Source: Deltaproteobacteria bacterium
GTDB lineage: Bacteria; Myxococcota_A; Polyangia; Haliangiales; Haliangiaceae
Direction: 5' to 3'
Length of the DNA: 64,000 nucleotides
Assembly (NCBI GenBank): GCA_020630875.1
Contig: JAHDIH010000005.1
Span: 124,001 to 188,000, forward strand
Shown: positions 56,712 through 64,000 of the stretch, one piece after another
Position numbering within the stretch: position 1 is the first letter of the stretch
Layout: each line of letters starts with the position of its first letter
Notes under the pieces: generated by a model
The model's database searches: none
What the model saw: only the letters and a program-made list of their open reading frames with translations
What the model was told of the DNA's origin: nothing
Translations under genes and position numbers: made by a program

Positions 56712-57545
56712 ATGGCAGCAAGAGCAATTGGTAATGCAACGGTTTCTTTTGGGTTGGTTTCGATCCCGACCAAAGTGTATACGACCAACAAGACCGGCGC
56801 GAGTATTAGATTGCGAATGATGCACCCTGAATGCGCTGTTCCGCTAAAACAACAATACATTAGGCCTGATACAGGAGACGTGGTGGAGCGCTCAGAGATG
56901 ATCAAAGGCTATGAGTTTGCAAAAGGGCAGTTTGTACAACTGACCGGAGAAGAAGTAAAAGCGCTAGATGCGGTCGGCAACAATGCAATCGAACTTGCAG
57001 AGTTTGTACCGGCGAGTGAGATGGAACCACTTTACTTGGAAAAGAGTTACTACTTGGGCCCCGATAAAGGCGGCGAGCGAGCTTATCAACTTTTAAGAGC
57101 CGCCATGGTAAAAACCGACCTTGTGGGGGTCGCAAAGTATTCAGCACGAGGTAAGCAGCACACGGTAGTAGTTCGACCGTTTGCAGAAGGCGGCATCATC
57201 ATGCACCAACTTCGCTATGCTGATGAGATAAAGTCTTTTGATGAGATTGAGCTGGAAGAAGGGGCAGAAGTCAGCGAGGCCGAACTAGGGCTCGCCGTTC
57301 AAATCATTCAACAGATTGCTCAAGAAGAGTTTACACTCGATAAGTACAAAGACGAAGTTCGTCAGCGGGTTCTCGATCTGATTCAGTCGAAGGTCGATGG
57401 AAAAGAAATATCCAGCGTGCCGCAGACGTCAGCGGGACAAGTTATCGATCTAATGGAAGCACTCAAAGCTTCTATCGGTGGTGAAGCCGAAGAAAAGCCC
57501 AAGAAGAAAAAGAAGACCACCAAGAAGAAGGCAGCGAACGATTAA
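56712..57545 (+). CDS. ku: Non-homologous end-joining protein Ku
   Basis: Ku binds double-stranded DNA ends as a homodimer and recruits LigD. From ATG 56712 (MAARAIGNATVSFGLVSIPTKVY) it has 277 residues. The core matches prokaryotic Ku (EFVPASEMEPLYLEKSYYLGP near 97 and the following ring-like region). The C-terminal tail is Lys-rich (KPKKKKKTTKKKAAND), a feature known to bind DNA and bridge ends in some bacterial Ku. The ORF is open further upstream but this overlaps ligD. Confidence 0.97.
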   Translation: MAARAIGNATVSFGLVSIPTKVYTTNKTGASIRLRMMHPECAVPLKQQYIRPDTGDVVERSEMIKGYEFAKGQFVQLTGEEVKALDAVGNNAIELAEFVPASEMEPLYLEKSYYLGPDKGGERAYQLLRAAMVKTDLVGVAKYSARGKQHTVVVRPFAEGGIIMHQLRYADEIKSFDEIELEEGAEVSEAELGLAVQIIQQIAQEEFTLDKYKDEVRQRVLDLIQSKVDGKEISSVPQTSAGQVIDLMEALKASIGGEAEEKPKKKKKTTKKKAAND

Positions 57546-57549
57546 TGAC

Positions 57550-58341
57550 TCAGTTGCAGCTTTGAAGGGCCACGAGAATGTCGTCGGCTTTGTCAAGCGA
57601 GGCTAGGCACGTGTCGCTGACTGCATTGATGTCGATGTAGCTGTAGCTGGCCTTATGGTACGCTTCGCGAATAATTGCCGACAGATTATCACTTCCTTGG
57701 CAGTTACACGCTTTGGCGCTAGCAGAGAGTTCCTGTTTGTTCTCAATGAAACTCTTTGAAGAGTTCTCCAATTTCGCCAACGTGTTTGTAAATGCCACGC
57801 ACGTTCCCGCTGCAATCTCCATGCTACTTTTTAGAGAAGCCCACCGCGCATTCCCCTTCAGAAGATTGGCAGCACCGATTTTGGTTTGAGCCCACTCACT
57901 GTTGTTGCTTGGCATATTTGTGGTGCCTTCAAAGACGATTCGCAACTTCTTATCTTTGGCTTTCGTCGCGAACGTCGTGAAGTCTTTCAACGGAGTTTGT
58001 TTTGCCAGTAGCAGAGTCGCATGGGTTTCAGATGCAGAGTATTTACTGTTGCCTATCCCAACCAGTTTCTGATCGAGCGTTATCGGCATTCGCGTCCCCT
58101 TAGCCTTGGAGGCGAAAAGGTTCGGTACTGGCAATGTCGTGGGTAAAATAGAGTCCAATGCTTTTTCGAACTCTGCGGGGCACTGCACCTTCGCGATTTG
58201 CGATGCTGCAGAGGCTTTTTCAATCGGCTTCGCTACTTTTGATGGACGGTTGGGCATCGCTGCCATTGATGGCGGCTCAACGTCGTCGCAACCAGTAGAA
58301 AGTAGTAAGGGAAGCGTAAGTAGAGTTAGCGGTATCCTCAT
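57550..58341 (-). CDS. Hypothetical lipoprotein
   Basis: A 263-residue exported protein with a lipobox LLLSTGC (Cys ~18). After a Pro/Lys/Ala-rich linker (residues ~22-50) the mature domain is mixed helix/strand with two pairs of cysteines, including a CNCQGSDN motif near residue 215. No family is recognised. It converges with ku, 4 bp between stops. A CNC motif also appears in no other local protein; the small lipoprotein at 59.3 kb has a similar CGCNSTAC stretch. Confidence 0.6.
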   Translation of the reverse strand: MRIPLTLLTLPLLLSTGCDDVEPPSMAAMPNRPSKVAKPIEKASAASQIAKVQCPAEFEKALDSILPTTLPVPNLFASKAKGTRMPITLDQKLVGIGNSKYSASETHATLLLAKQTPLKDFTTFATKAKDKKLRIVFEGTTNMPSNNSEWAQTKIGAANLLKGNARWASLKSSMEIAAGTCVAFTNTLAKLENSSKSFIENKQELSASAKACNCQGSDNLSAIIREAYHKASYSYIDINAVSDTCLASLDKADDILVALQSCN

Positions 58342-58427
58342 GGCCGGAGTATAGGCAGGATGCCTTCAGCAGCAAGTAGATTCACCGATTTGAAGACTAT
58401 TTTCGCTCATCTGTGGTAACAGCGGTC

Positions 58428-59294
58428 ATGGGCTCAACCCCGCTGTCAAAACCCGTATTGGCGATTATCACGGCTGCTTTTGGCTTTAGCTGGGGTTTTG
58501 TCATTGTGAAGTCCGTAACGCTGCCACCGGTTTGGATCGCCGCATATCGGCTGGCGCTTGGGGCTACCGTCTTGAGCACTGCCAGTGCATTGACCAAAAC
58601 GAAATTTCCTCAGTTTAGCAAGTGGGTCGTAGGTGCGGGGATATTTTTCGGACTGCACCAAATTCTTTACATCGAGGCAACACACAGAACCTCAATTGCC
58701 GTCGTGACCGTACTGGGGGCTGCAAAACCTCTGCTCGTTGCTTTCCTGGGAATCTGGTTATTAAAAGAACGCCCACCAAAAGCATTTTATGGGTGGGCCG
58801 TAGTTGCGGCGGTTGGTGTAGTTTTGTTGGTGGCGCCGAAGCTGATGGCCGCGGAAACCCACTGGCAAGGAGATGCGATAGCATTGGTGAATCTGTTTGT
58901 ACTTGCGCTATATTACATCTTCGTCAAGCAGTGTCGCGTTAGCGGTGATGCGCCAACTCTGTCGCTGACCGCGAGTATTCAGTGCATTGGCTTCATGACC
59001 GTGATTGTCCCTGCGCTGGTGACCGGATTTAAACTTCCCAGTTTAACGAACTTTGGACTCGTCGCATTGATTGTGGTTGGCCCAGCCAATGCGCATCTGT
59101 TAGTTAACTGGGCTCTCAAGAAAGTAAATGCAGCTGTTGCGATGTTACTGCTGGGGCTTATTCCAGCGCTGGCGAGTCTTTGGGCTTATCTCATTTTGGG
59201 GGAAACGCTCACTTGGATCCAAATTTGCGGTATGGCAATCGTCTTTGTTGCTATTGGGTTTGCTCAGATGTTGCCGACTGAAGATGTTGCGTAA
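58428..59294 (+). CDS. EamA/DMT-family transporter
   Basis: A 288-residue inner-membrane protein with ten predicted helices in two EamA repeats, typical of drug/metabolite transporters. Conserved features are the WGFVIVKS start in helix 1, YIEATHRTSIAVVTVLGAAKPLLVAFLGIWLLKERP in repeat 1 and NAAVAMLLLGLIPALASLWAYLILGETLT in repeat 2, where the Glu in each (KERP, LGETL) is family-typical. Starts at ATG 58428 or GTG 58413. The substrate is unknown; amino-acid or metabolite export is common in the family. Confidence 0.92.
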   Translation: MGSTPLSKPVLAIITAAFGFSWGFVIVKSVTLPPVWIAAYRLALGATVLSTASALTKTKFPQFSKWVVGAGIFFGLHQILYIEATHRTSIAVVTVLGAAKPLLVAFLGIWLLKERPPKAFYGWAVVAAVGVVLLVAPKLMAAETHWQGDAIALVNLFVLALYYIFVKQCRVSGDAPTLSLTASIQCIGFMTVIVPALVTGFKLPSLTNFGLVALIVVGPANAHLLVNWALKKVNAAVAMLLLGLIPALASLWAYLILGETLTWIQICGMAIVFVAIGFAQMLPTEDVA

Positions 59295-59315
59295 CTCCGA
59301 GTCATGGCAGATGTC

Positions 59316-59585
59316 TTAACGGGATAGGGGAGCCAATCTTTTGGGGAAGCTGTACTCTTGGATGCAGTTTATAGCGCGAGTCTTCGCATCACTTTGCCGT
59401 TTGGAGAGACTGTAGCGTCCCAACTTCTCTACCTCGTCGTCGAGTTTTTCTGCGGCCTTCGTTAAACACGCGGTAGAGTTGCAACCGCACACTTCATCTG
59501 CCAACTTTTCGAGCTTGGCGGCGTCGTCACAAGCAGCCAGGGCGAGAGCGAACGCGAACGCTAACGCCAAGAAAAATAACCTCAT
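59316..59585 (-). CDS. Small lipoprotein with cysteine motif
   Basis: An 89-residue protein with a signal peptide built of a near-perfect Leu/Ala/Phe alternation (FFLALAFAFALALAAC, lipobox LAAC) encoded by repeated GCGAACG-type hexamers on the plus strand. The mature ~70 residues are helical with CGCNSTAC near residue 33 and one more Cys. No family is recognised. Confidence 0.55.
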   Translation of the reverse strand: MRLFFLALAFAFALALAACDDAAKLEKLADEVCGCNSTACLTKAAEKLDDEVEKLGRYSLSKRQSDAKTRAINCIQEYSFPKRLAPLSR

Positions 59586-59630
59586 GCGAGTTGTTTAGCA
59601 CCAATATTACTTGGGGCATGGCGATTTTGG

Positions 59631-59996
59631 CTATGCAGTCATGCGCACTGCGCACGAGCTGGGCACGCCGGGGCAGGCTGGGGATAATTTTTCGAGTTCA
59701 AGCGCGACTTTAGCTCCAGGGTAATGAACTTTTATCTCTTCGATTATTTTTCCGGCGATCGTTTCCAAAAGGCGATGGGTGGACCCCGTGCCGATGCGTA
59801 CGACGATGCCGCAAAGCGCTTGGTAGTCGACCGTCTCACTCAGTTTGTCAGATTGTGCCGCCTGAGTTAGGTCCGCGGCAACAGAAAGACTAACTCTAAA
59901 TCTTCTAGTAGAGCGTTGTTCTTCTTTGGTCCATCCGTGATTGGCTTCAAATTCGATGTCGCGAATGAGTATTGCGTTATCAAATGGAACGTGCAT
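59631..59996 (-). CDS. folB: Dihydroneopterin aldolase
   Basis: FolB makes 6-hydroxymethyl-dihydropterin, an intermediate in folate synthesis. The 121-residue product shows ILIRDIEFEANHGWTKEEQRSTRRFRVSLSVAADL, with the conserved glutamate-rich loop, and DYQALCGIVVRI and HRLLETIAGKIIEEI, the tunnelling-fold pattern of FolB/FolX. Its ATG is directly adjacent to the def stop (TAG ends at 59997), so def-folB are coupled. The FolX epimerase is the alternative. Confidence 0.88.
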   Translation of the reverse strand: MHVPFDNAILIRDIEFEANHGWTKEEQRSTRRFRVSLSVAADLTQAAQSDKLSETVDYQALCGIVVRIGTGSTHRLLETIAGKIIEEIKVHYPGAKVALELEKLSPACPGVPSSCAVRMTA

Positions 59997-60500
59997 CTAG
60001 CTTCTCGCAAGTTTACGTTTGATCATCTTCTTCTTGAGCGGCCCCACAAAGTCGACCATAAGCTTGCCGGTCAAATGATCGTACTCATGCAGCAGACACC
60101 TGGCCAAGAGGCCTTCGCCAGTGATCTCAAACCAATTGCCATCTAAGTCTTGGGCTTTCACTGTTGCCACGTACGGGCGCTCGATAGGAACGTAAATGCC
60201 CGGGAATGAGAGACATCCCTCATCAGCAATTTCGATGTCATCGCTACGGCTTAGGACTTCGGGATTCAAGAATGCCACTGGGGGGGCGTTCTTATCCTTT
60301 CCGGCCAGTGCCGCGTCAACGAGAAACATTCTCCTGGAGTCTCCAATCTGCAGCGCAGCGATGCCAAGCCCGTTAGAAGCGTACATAGTGTCTGTCAGGT
60401 CCCGGTACAGCTCTTTGGTATCGGGTGCGGCTGGATCAATCTCCACGGAGTCTTGACGCAAGCGATCGTCAGGCCAAACGACTATGTCTCTAACTGCCAT
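59997..60500 (-). CDS. def: Peptide deformylase
   Basis: Def removes the formyl group from nascent N-terminal methionine; it is a metal (Fe2+) enzyme. The 167-residue protein has all three motifs: GLGIAALQIG near 45 (motif I), DEGCLSFPG near 92 (motif II, metal-binding Cys) and LLHEYDHLTGKLMVD near 137 (motif III, HExxH-type). It is upstream of folB without a gap. It diverges from ribA. Confidence 0.96.
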   Translation of the reverse strand: MAVRDIVVWPDDRLRQDSVEIDPAAPDTKELYRDLTDTMYASNGLGIAALQIGDSRRMFLVDAALAGKDKNAPPVAFLNPEVLSRSDDIEIADEGCLSFPGIYVPIERPYVATVKAQDLDGNWFEITGEGLLARCLLHEYDHLTGKLMVDFVGPLKKKMIKRKLARS

Positions 60501-60554
60501 GGGCCGACGATATGATGACGCCTATTCTGTGTCAAATACGATGATCGCTTGCGA

Positions 60555-60583
60555 TTGACAGTTTCTCTTTTGGCTCCTACAAC
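60555..60583 (+). promoter_or_regulatory. Candidate promoter of ribA
   Basis: A perfect -35 TTGACA (60555-60560), a 17-bp spacer and TACAAC (60578-60583, four of six matches) lie in the def/ribA gap. The expected start at about 60590 is next to the ribA ATG at 60592, where no Shine-Dalgarno is visible, so a leaderless mRNA is suggested. Confidence 0.5.
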
Positions 60584-60591
60584 CGCGTCTC

Positions 60592-61170
60592 ATGGCTATT
60601 GTTCGATACGCTCAATCAACCCTGCCCACCGAATACGGCGATTTCCGTATTGTGGTGTACCGCGATGGAACGGATGAGCACGTGGCTATGGTCCGCGGAG
60701 ACGTCGAAAGGCAAGAGGTTTTGGCTCGAGTTCACTCCTCATGTTTGACCGGAGAAACCTTGGGATCTTTGAGGTGCGATTGTAAAGCTCAACTGGACTT
60801 GGCGATGGCGCGTATCGCTGAAGCCGGGGCTGGGGTGATTCTCTACCTTTTGCAAGAAGGACGGGGCATCGGTTTGGGAAATAAAATCAAAGCTTACGCC
60901 CTGCAAGACCAAGGAGTCGACACCGTCGATGCGAATGTAGAGCTAGGATTTGATCCCGACCAGAGAAGTTATCGACTGGCGGGAGATATGCTAAAAGACT
61001 TGGGGGTTGGAAGCGTCGCTTTGATGACCAACAACCCTAAGAAAGTGGAAGGCCTTGCCGCTGAGGGCATTGAGGTGGTGAAGCAAGTGCCTCATTGGGT
61101 TGGAGAAAATCAAACCAACAAGGACTACTTGCAAGCCAAACGTAGACGCATGGGGCATTTGAAGGAGTAA
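60592..61170 (+). CDS. ribA: GTP cyclohydrolase II
   Basis: RibA opens GTP to start riboflavin synthesis. The 192-residue protein is the stand-alone type, not fused to RibB. Visible are the zinc site HSSCLTGETLGSLRCDCKAQ near 48 (three Cys), ILYLLQEGRGIGLGNKI near 84 with the catalytic arginine region, and the closing LMTNNPKKVEGL near 140. It is followed 4 bp later by the Mrp-like gene. No FMN riboswitch was seen upstream. Confidence 0.96.
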   Translation: MAIVRYAQSTLPTEYGDFRIVVYRDGTDEHVAMVRGDVERQEVLARVHSSCLTGETLGSLRCDCKAQLDLAMARIAEAGAGVILYLLQEGRGIGLGNKIKAYALQDQGVDTVDANVELGFDPDQRSYRLAGDMLKDLGVGSVALMTNNPKKVEGLAAEGIEVVKQVPHWVGENQTNKDYLQAKRRRMGHLKE

Positions 61171-61174
61171 CGAC

Positions 61175-62260
61175 ATGGATCAAGCAAAAATTAAAGAGGC
61201 ACTTAAGAGCGTTGTCGAACCAACATTTGAAGACAACATTGTAAAACTACGGATGGTTGGCAAGATTGAGGTCGATGGAACCTCTGCTTTGGTAACTATC
61301 AAACTTCCGACTCCGGCGTATCCAAGTGTTTCTAAACAGCAACTAGAGAGCGATGTAGTTGCTGCTGTAAAAGGGGCAGGGGCTAGTAAAGTGGTGGTCA
61401 AGTATACGATTGAAGTGGCTCACTCTCCCGCGCCTAGCGATAAAGCGCTGCTAAAAGGCCCCAAAAACGTCATCGCCGTAGCCGCCGGCAAGGGCGGCGT
61501 TGGTAAGTCAACGGTTGCGACCAATCTCGCTCTTGCTCTCGCAAGACATGGTGCGCAAGTGGGGATTTTAGACACCGACGTCTTCGGCCCTTCCATTCCT
61601 ACCATGCTTGGCAACCCTGAACAGCCGGCTGGTCCTACCGATGATAAGAAAATACGGCCTGCCATTCACTACGGAATCAAAGTGATGTCCGTGGGATTCT
61701 TTGTCGACAAACAAGAAGCCGTAGTGTGGAGAGGGCCAATGGTCCACAGGTTGTTGCAACAATTGCTTGGTGACGTGGAATGGGGAGAGCTGGATTACTT
61801 GATTTGCGATTTGCCGCCAGGAACCGGTGACGTCCAACTTTCGCTGTCGCAGCTGATTCCTATTAACGGTTCCGTGATGGTTACGACCCCTCAGGAAGTG
61901 TCCATCATCGACGTAGTAAAAGGGATTTCAATGTTTGAGAAAGTAGAAATACCGATTACCGGAATCGTTGAGAACATGGCGTACTATCAGTGTCCGGCGT
62001 GTGGTCACCATGATGAAATCTTTTCTCGTGGTGGTGGAAAACGATTGTCGCAAGAGATCGGTGTTCCGTTTTTGGGTGAAATTCCAATCGATACCCGCAT
62101 TCGGTATGGTGCTGATTCTGGTGCTCCGATAGTGATTTCTTCTCCCGATTCGGTACACAGCCGAATGTTCATGGATATCGCCAGCCAGGTGGCGATGCAT
62201 ATCGCAAAGCCTATCGTAAAAGCACCAAAACGCAGCACTCGTCTTGCGGTAATTAAATAG
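61175..62260 (+). CDS. Mrp/ApbC-type iron-sulfur carrier ATPase
   Basis: A 361-residue P-loop scaffold protein (Mrp/ApbC/NBP35 family) that transfers Fe-S clusters to apoproteins. The N-terminal ~85 residues form a MIP18 (DUF59) domain (ALKSVVEPTFEDNIV). The deviant Walker A is AAGKGGVGKSTVATNLA near 104, followed by LDTDVFGPSIPTML near 133 and the Walker B-like LICDLPPGTGD near 210. The C-terminal CxxC cluster site is YYQCPACGHHDEI near 272. It ends by overlapping the convergent Rieske gene by 8 bases. Confidence 0.94.
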   Translation: MDQAKIKEALKSVVEPTFEDNIVKLRMVGKIEVDGTSALVTIKLPTPAYPSVSKQQLESDVVAAVKGAGASKVVVKYTIEVAHSPAPSDKALLKGPKNVIAVAAGKGGVGKSTVATNLALALARHGAQVGILDTDVFGPSIPTMLGNPEQPAGPTDDKKIRPAIHYGIKVMSVGFFVDKQEAVVWRGPMVHRLLQQLLGDVEWGELDYLICDLPPGTGDVQLSLSQLIPINGSVMVTTPQEVSIIDVVKGISMFEKVEIPITGIVENMAYYQCPACGHHDEIFSRGGGKRLSQEIGVPFLGEIPIDTRIRYGADSGAPIVISSPDSVHSRMFMDIASQVAMHIAKPIVKAPKRSTRLAVIK

Positions 62261-62621
62261 TTGTTTGGTTGCGTCTTGCTCTAGAGGTCAATGTAACTTT
62301 TCCCGAACACTGGGAGGATTCGAGGCAAACGCCGGTTTCGGGATCAATTCTCCAGTAGTGTTTCGGGCAAATAATGTACCCGTCCTCTAGAAATCCTTCC
62401 GACAGACTAGCTCCTTGATGGGGGCAGGCGTCCGGTAGGACATGGAGTCGACCACCTTCACCTTTAGCAACCACCACGTCTTTTCCATGGTGGGTTGCTT
62501 TCGCCAAACTCCCACGAGGGAGTCGCTTGGCTATTTCTCTCACTGTGGCCACCTGGTCATAGTAGACTCGTTGTCTGACAATTATTTTCGTTTTGGTCTG
62601 CGGTTTTCGACGTTGGTCCAT
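62253..62621 (-). CDS. Rieske [2Fe-2S] domain protein
   Basis: A 122-residue small Rieske ferredoxin-like protein. The two cluster-binding boxes are CPHQGAS near residue 60 (C-x-H) and CPKHYWRID near 80 (C-x2-H). ATG 62621 is chosen; the frame is open to 62654, and any start overlaps the end of the toxin-like gene upstream (stop 62582). It is likely an electron carrier or sits with an oxygenase encoded elsewhere. It overlaps the Mrp Fe-S scaffold gene at its 3' end. Confidence 0.82.
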   Translation of the reverse strand: MDQRRKPQTKTKIIVRQRVYYDQVATVREIAKRLPRGSLAKATHHGKDVVVAKGEGGRLHVLPDACPHQGASLSEGFLEDGYIICPKHYWRIDPETGVCLESSQCSGKVTLTSRARRNQTTI

Positions 62622-63001
62622 ACGAGCCTGTCGATTTTGTTTTTCTTGGCCCACTTGTGACCAATTTTTATGGCCTTTTGATCCGCTTTGGAATCTAGCT
62701 CCCTATGGGACATAATGGAGTTGTAGTGCGCTCCCAACCGAGAGATCACCCTTGGTACCGTCAAACAGTACATCGCGACCCCCCACAAGGCATTGCCAAA
62801 GTCAAAACTATCCATCGCAACATCACTTCCTGGAAGCGTCGCGAGATCTGCATAGCTTTCGTTGCTGTAATCCATTTGACCCCATCCTTGTTCCTTGGCG
62901 TAGATGAGTTTCTGCGTTCCAATTTGGTTGTTTTTCAGGGGACGATCCAGTACTCGAACTAATTGTTCGATTGTCCAATCGGTAATTGGATGTCTCCCCA
63001 C
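62582..63001 (-). CDS. Orphan, 5'-truncated toxin-44-like module
   Basis: A 139-residue frame (GTG 63001) that is homologous to the C-terminal ~130 residues of the next gene upstream, roughly two-thirds identical by eye over the core (GWGQMDYS, LPGSDVAMDSFDFGNALWG, HYNSIMSHRELDSKADQKAIKIGHKW, NKIDRLVW). Homology continues through in-frame codons 63002-63031 up to a TGA at 63032-63034, so the module is a truncated copy lacking its N-terminus and a natural start. It resembles the displaced 'orphan' toxin tips left by recombination in polymorphic toxin loci. The FGNxxxG, LGA and DxxDQxxIxxG pattern recalls polymorphic toxin type 44. It may be silent. Confidence 0.6.
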   Translation of the reverse strand: MGRHPITDWTIEQLVRVLDRPLKNNQIGTQKLIYAKEQGWGQMDYSNESYADLATLPGSDVAMDSFDFGNALWGVAMYCLTVPRVISRLGAHYNSIMSHRELDSKADQKAIKIGHKWAKKNKIDRLVWTNVENRRPKRK

Positions 63002-63127
63002 GGTTTTGTAAGTCAGGTCGCCGTCTTGCTTTCACGTGACCGTCAAATGAAGCGTAATTGCCAGTTGTCTTTAGTATGAGTTACGGCGATCGGAGCATGT
63101 CGCTTGGCAACGAGCCCATTTGTCAGC

Positions 63128-64000
63128 TCAGCGACGCATGAACCGGCGGTCTGCTTTACTTGGCCATACAAGACGATCAATTCTGTTCTCTTCAGCCCAT
63201 CGGTGTCCAATTCTGATGGCGCGTTGGTCAGACTTTGTGTCCATCTCTCTGTGGGAGACGAGAGAATTGTAATTCGCTCCCAAGCAAGCAACGAATTGCG
63301 GCACCATCATGCAGTACATTGCGGCTCCCCAAACCGCGTTGCCAAAATCAAAGTTGTCCATGGCGACATCAGACCCTGGAAGTGTGGAAAGACTGTGCGT
63401 AGCTGAGGTACGGCTGTAATCCATTTTGCCCCATCCTTCTTTTCTAGCATAACCAACACCATCTCCTGCTCCGGGTTGAGTCGTTGGGAGCGAATCGCAA
63501 AAAATTTTTACGAGCTCGTGGGTTTCGAACTGTTTTATAGAGATGCGTGTGCCGACGTTTAGGCGAGATAGCAAGCCGTCTTCTACTCCCAGATAGCTTT
63601 GAAAGTGGATCGGGCTATCGTCGTCTTGCGTATCGCGCGTACTTTTTCGCTCTCTGCGTTGGTTACTCCGTCTTGCCTTTTTCGCGAAACGTTTTTCGTG
63701 AATGTTGGCATCGTAGTCGTTGGGGGCGTGCAGTTTAAATACCGATGTGGGACCAATCAGGTTACCACTACCAGGCGTGATAGAGCCTACCCTGTAGGTA
63801 CTTGTTCCATCTGAGTTTGGGATACCTCGTCCCAAATGGAGGTCCAGCTCGGCTAGGTTATCAGTCACGTAAGAGCTACGGGGAGAATTGTCCCAAACTG
63901 GCATAGTTGAAGACACGGTCTTCTTTTCGTTCGAGTCGGTAGTTGTTCCACGGTGCATTCTCACGTGAATGAAGGTACCGTGTAGGTAATGGTGGGACAA
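63128..64000 (-). CDS. Toxin-44-like C-terminal domain protein (5' end outside window)
   Basis: An open frame of at least 290 codons reaches the right edge; its true start may be outside. The first ~150 visible residues are polar, basic and low in hydrophobicity (an RSNQRRERKSTRDT stretch near 95), like a linker or delivery region. The last ~130 residues form a compact domain with GWGKMDYS, LPGSDVAMDNFDFGNAVWG, LGANYNSLVSHREMDTKSDQRAIRIGHRW. This order (aromatic-D-Y, FGNxxxG, LxA, D-xx-DQxxIxxG) fits my memory of polymorphic toxin type 44, a predicted RNase. Possible internal starts are ATG 63958 and GTG 63964. No immunity gene is recognised. The family call is inference. Confidence 0.55.
   Translation of the reverse strand: MSHHYLHGTFIHVRMHRGTTTDSNEKKTVSSTMPVWDNSPRSSYVTDNLAELDLHLGRGIPNSDGTSTYRVGSITPGSGNLIGPTSVFKLHAPNDYDANIHEKRFAKKARRSNQRRERKSTRDTQDDDSPIHFQSYLGVEDGLLSRLNVGTRISIKQFETHELVKIFCDSLPTTQPGAGDGVGYARKEGWGKMDYSRTSATHSLSTLPGSDVAMDNFDFGNAVWGAAMYCMMVPQFVACLGANYNSLVSHREMDTKSDQRAIRIGHRWAEENRIDRLVWPSKADRRFMRR

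Noticed and set aside
60501..60591. FMN riboswitch upstream of ribA
   Set aside because: The 91-bp gap is too short for the ~140-nt aptamer and holds a plain promoter.
1..64000. tRNA, rRNA, CRISPR, IS elements or prophage
   Set aside because: Intergenic regions were read on both strands; none has a cloverleaf with CCA-stem features, a spaced repeat array, transposase or phage structural genes.

Overview
The window is a gene-dense, moderate-GC chromosomal segment from a Gram-negative bacterium, most likely of the Myxococcota/Bradymonadota (former Deltaproteobacteria) type. This rests on C-terminal sorting tags that resemble MYXO-CTERM on two secreted proteins, many lipoproteins, a pseudokinase fused to an FGE-sulfatase domain, LVIVD-repeat surface proteins and a sigma-region-4-like regulator of a kind I associate with this group. 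No rRNA, tRNA, insertion sequence, prophage or CRISPR array was seen. No stretch longer than about 230 bases lacks a gene.

Left part (1-11.4 kb): a TPR protein cut by the window edge, a PilZ-like protein, an FmdB zinc ribbon and folD; then parA-parB, with a previously easy-to-miss 58-residue AT-hook gene diverging from parA. Two tandem LVIVD lipoprotein genes follow; the second is broken by a stop and three frameshifts. A translationally coupled operon then encodes a GntR/FadR regulator, a small oxidase partner, a GMC oxidoreductase and an unknown protein.

Middle part (11.4-31.4 kb): lon and dnaK; a block of exported proteins (15.9-23.2 kb: lipoproteins, an M74 murein endopeptidase, a thermolysin-type protease and a thrombospondin-3-repeat protein, the last two with sorting tags); two DNA-binding regulators; purH-purD; a YrdC-like tRNA modification gene; DUF1015; an FHA-GGDEF cyclase; and a nitrilase-family amidase.

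The core is a long plus-strand run from 31.5 to 48.0 kb: rimP-nusA-infB-ylxP-rbfA-truB-rpsO-pnp-dut, then a pseudokinase-FGE fusion, then purB-purC-purS-purQ-purL. Genes overlap or nearly touch. An intrinsic terminator sits directly in front of rimP and probably attenuates the run. Together with purH and purD this covers most of de novo purine synthesis, using the split PurS/PurQ/short-PurL enzyme.

Right part (48-64 kb): small membrane proteins, a Sel1 lipoprotein, an Fpg/Nei glycosylase, an FAD monooxygenase, a DUF72 protein with an ExbB/ExbD-like pair, the complete bacterial NHEJ pair ligD/ku (divergent, 14 bp apart), a transporter, folB, def, ribA, an Mrp/ApbC ATPase and a Rieske protein. 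The right edge holds the most interesting locus: two tandem related C-terminal modules resembling polymorphic toxin type 44, the second a 5'-truncated 'orphan' copy without an obvious immunity gene.
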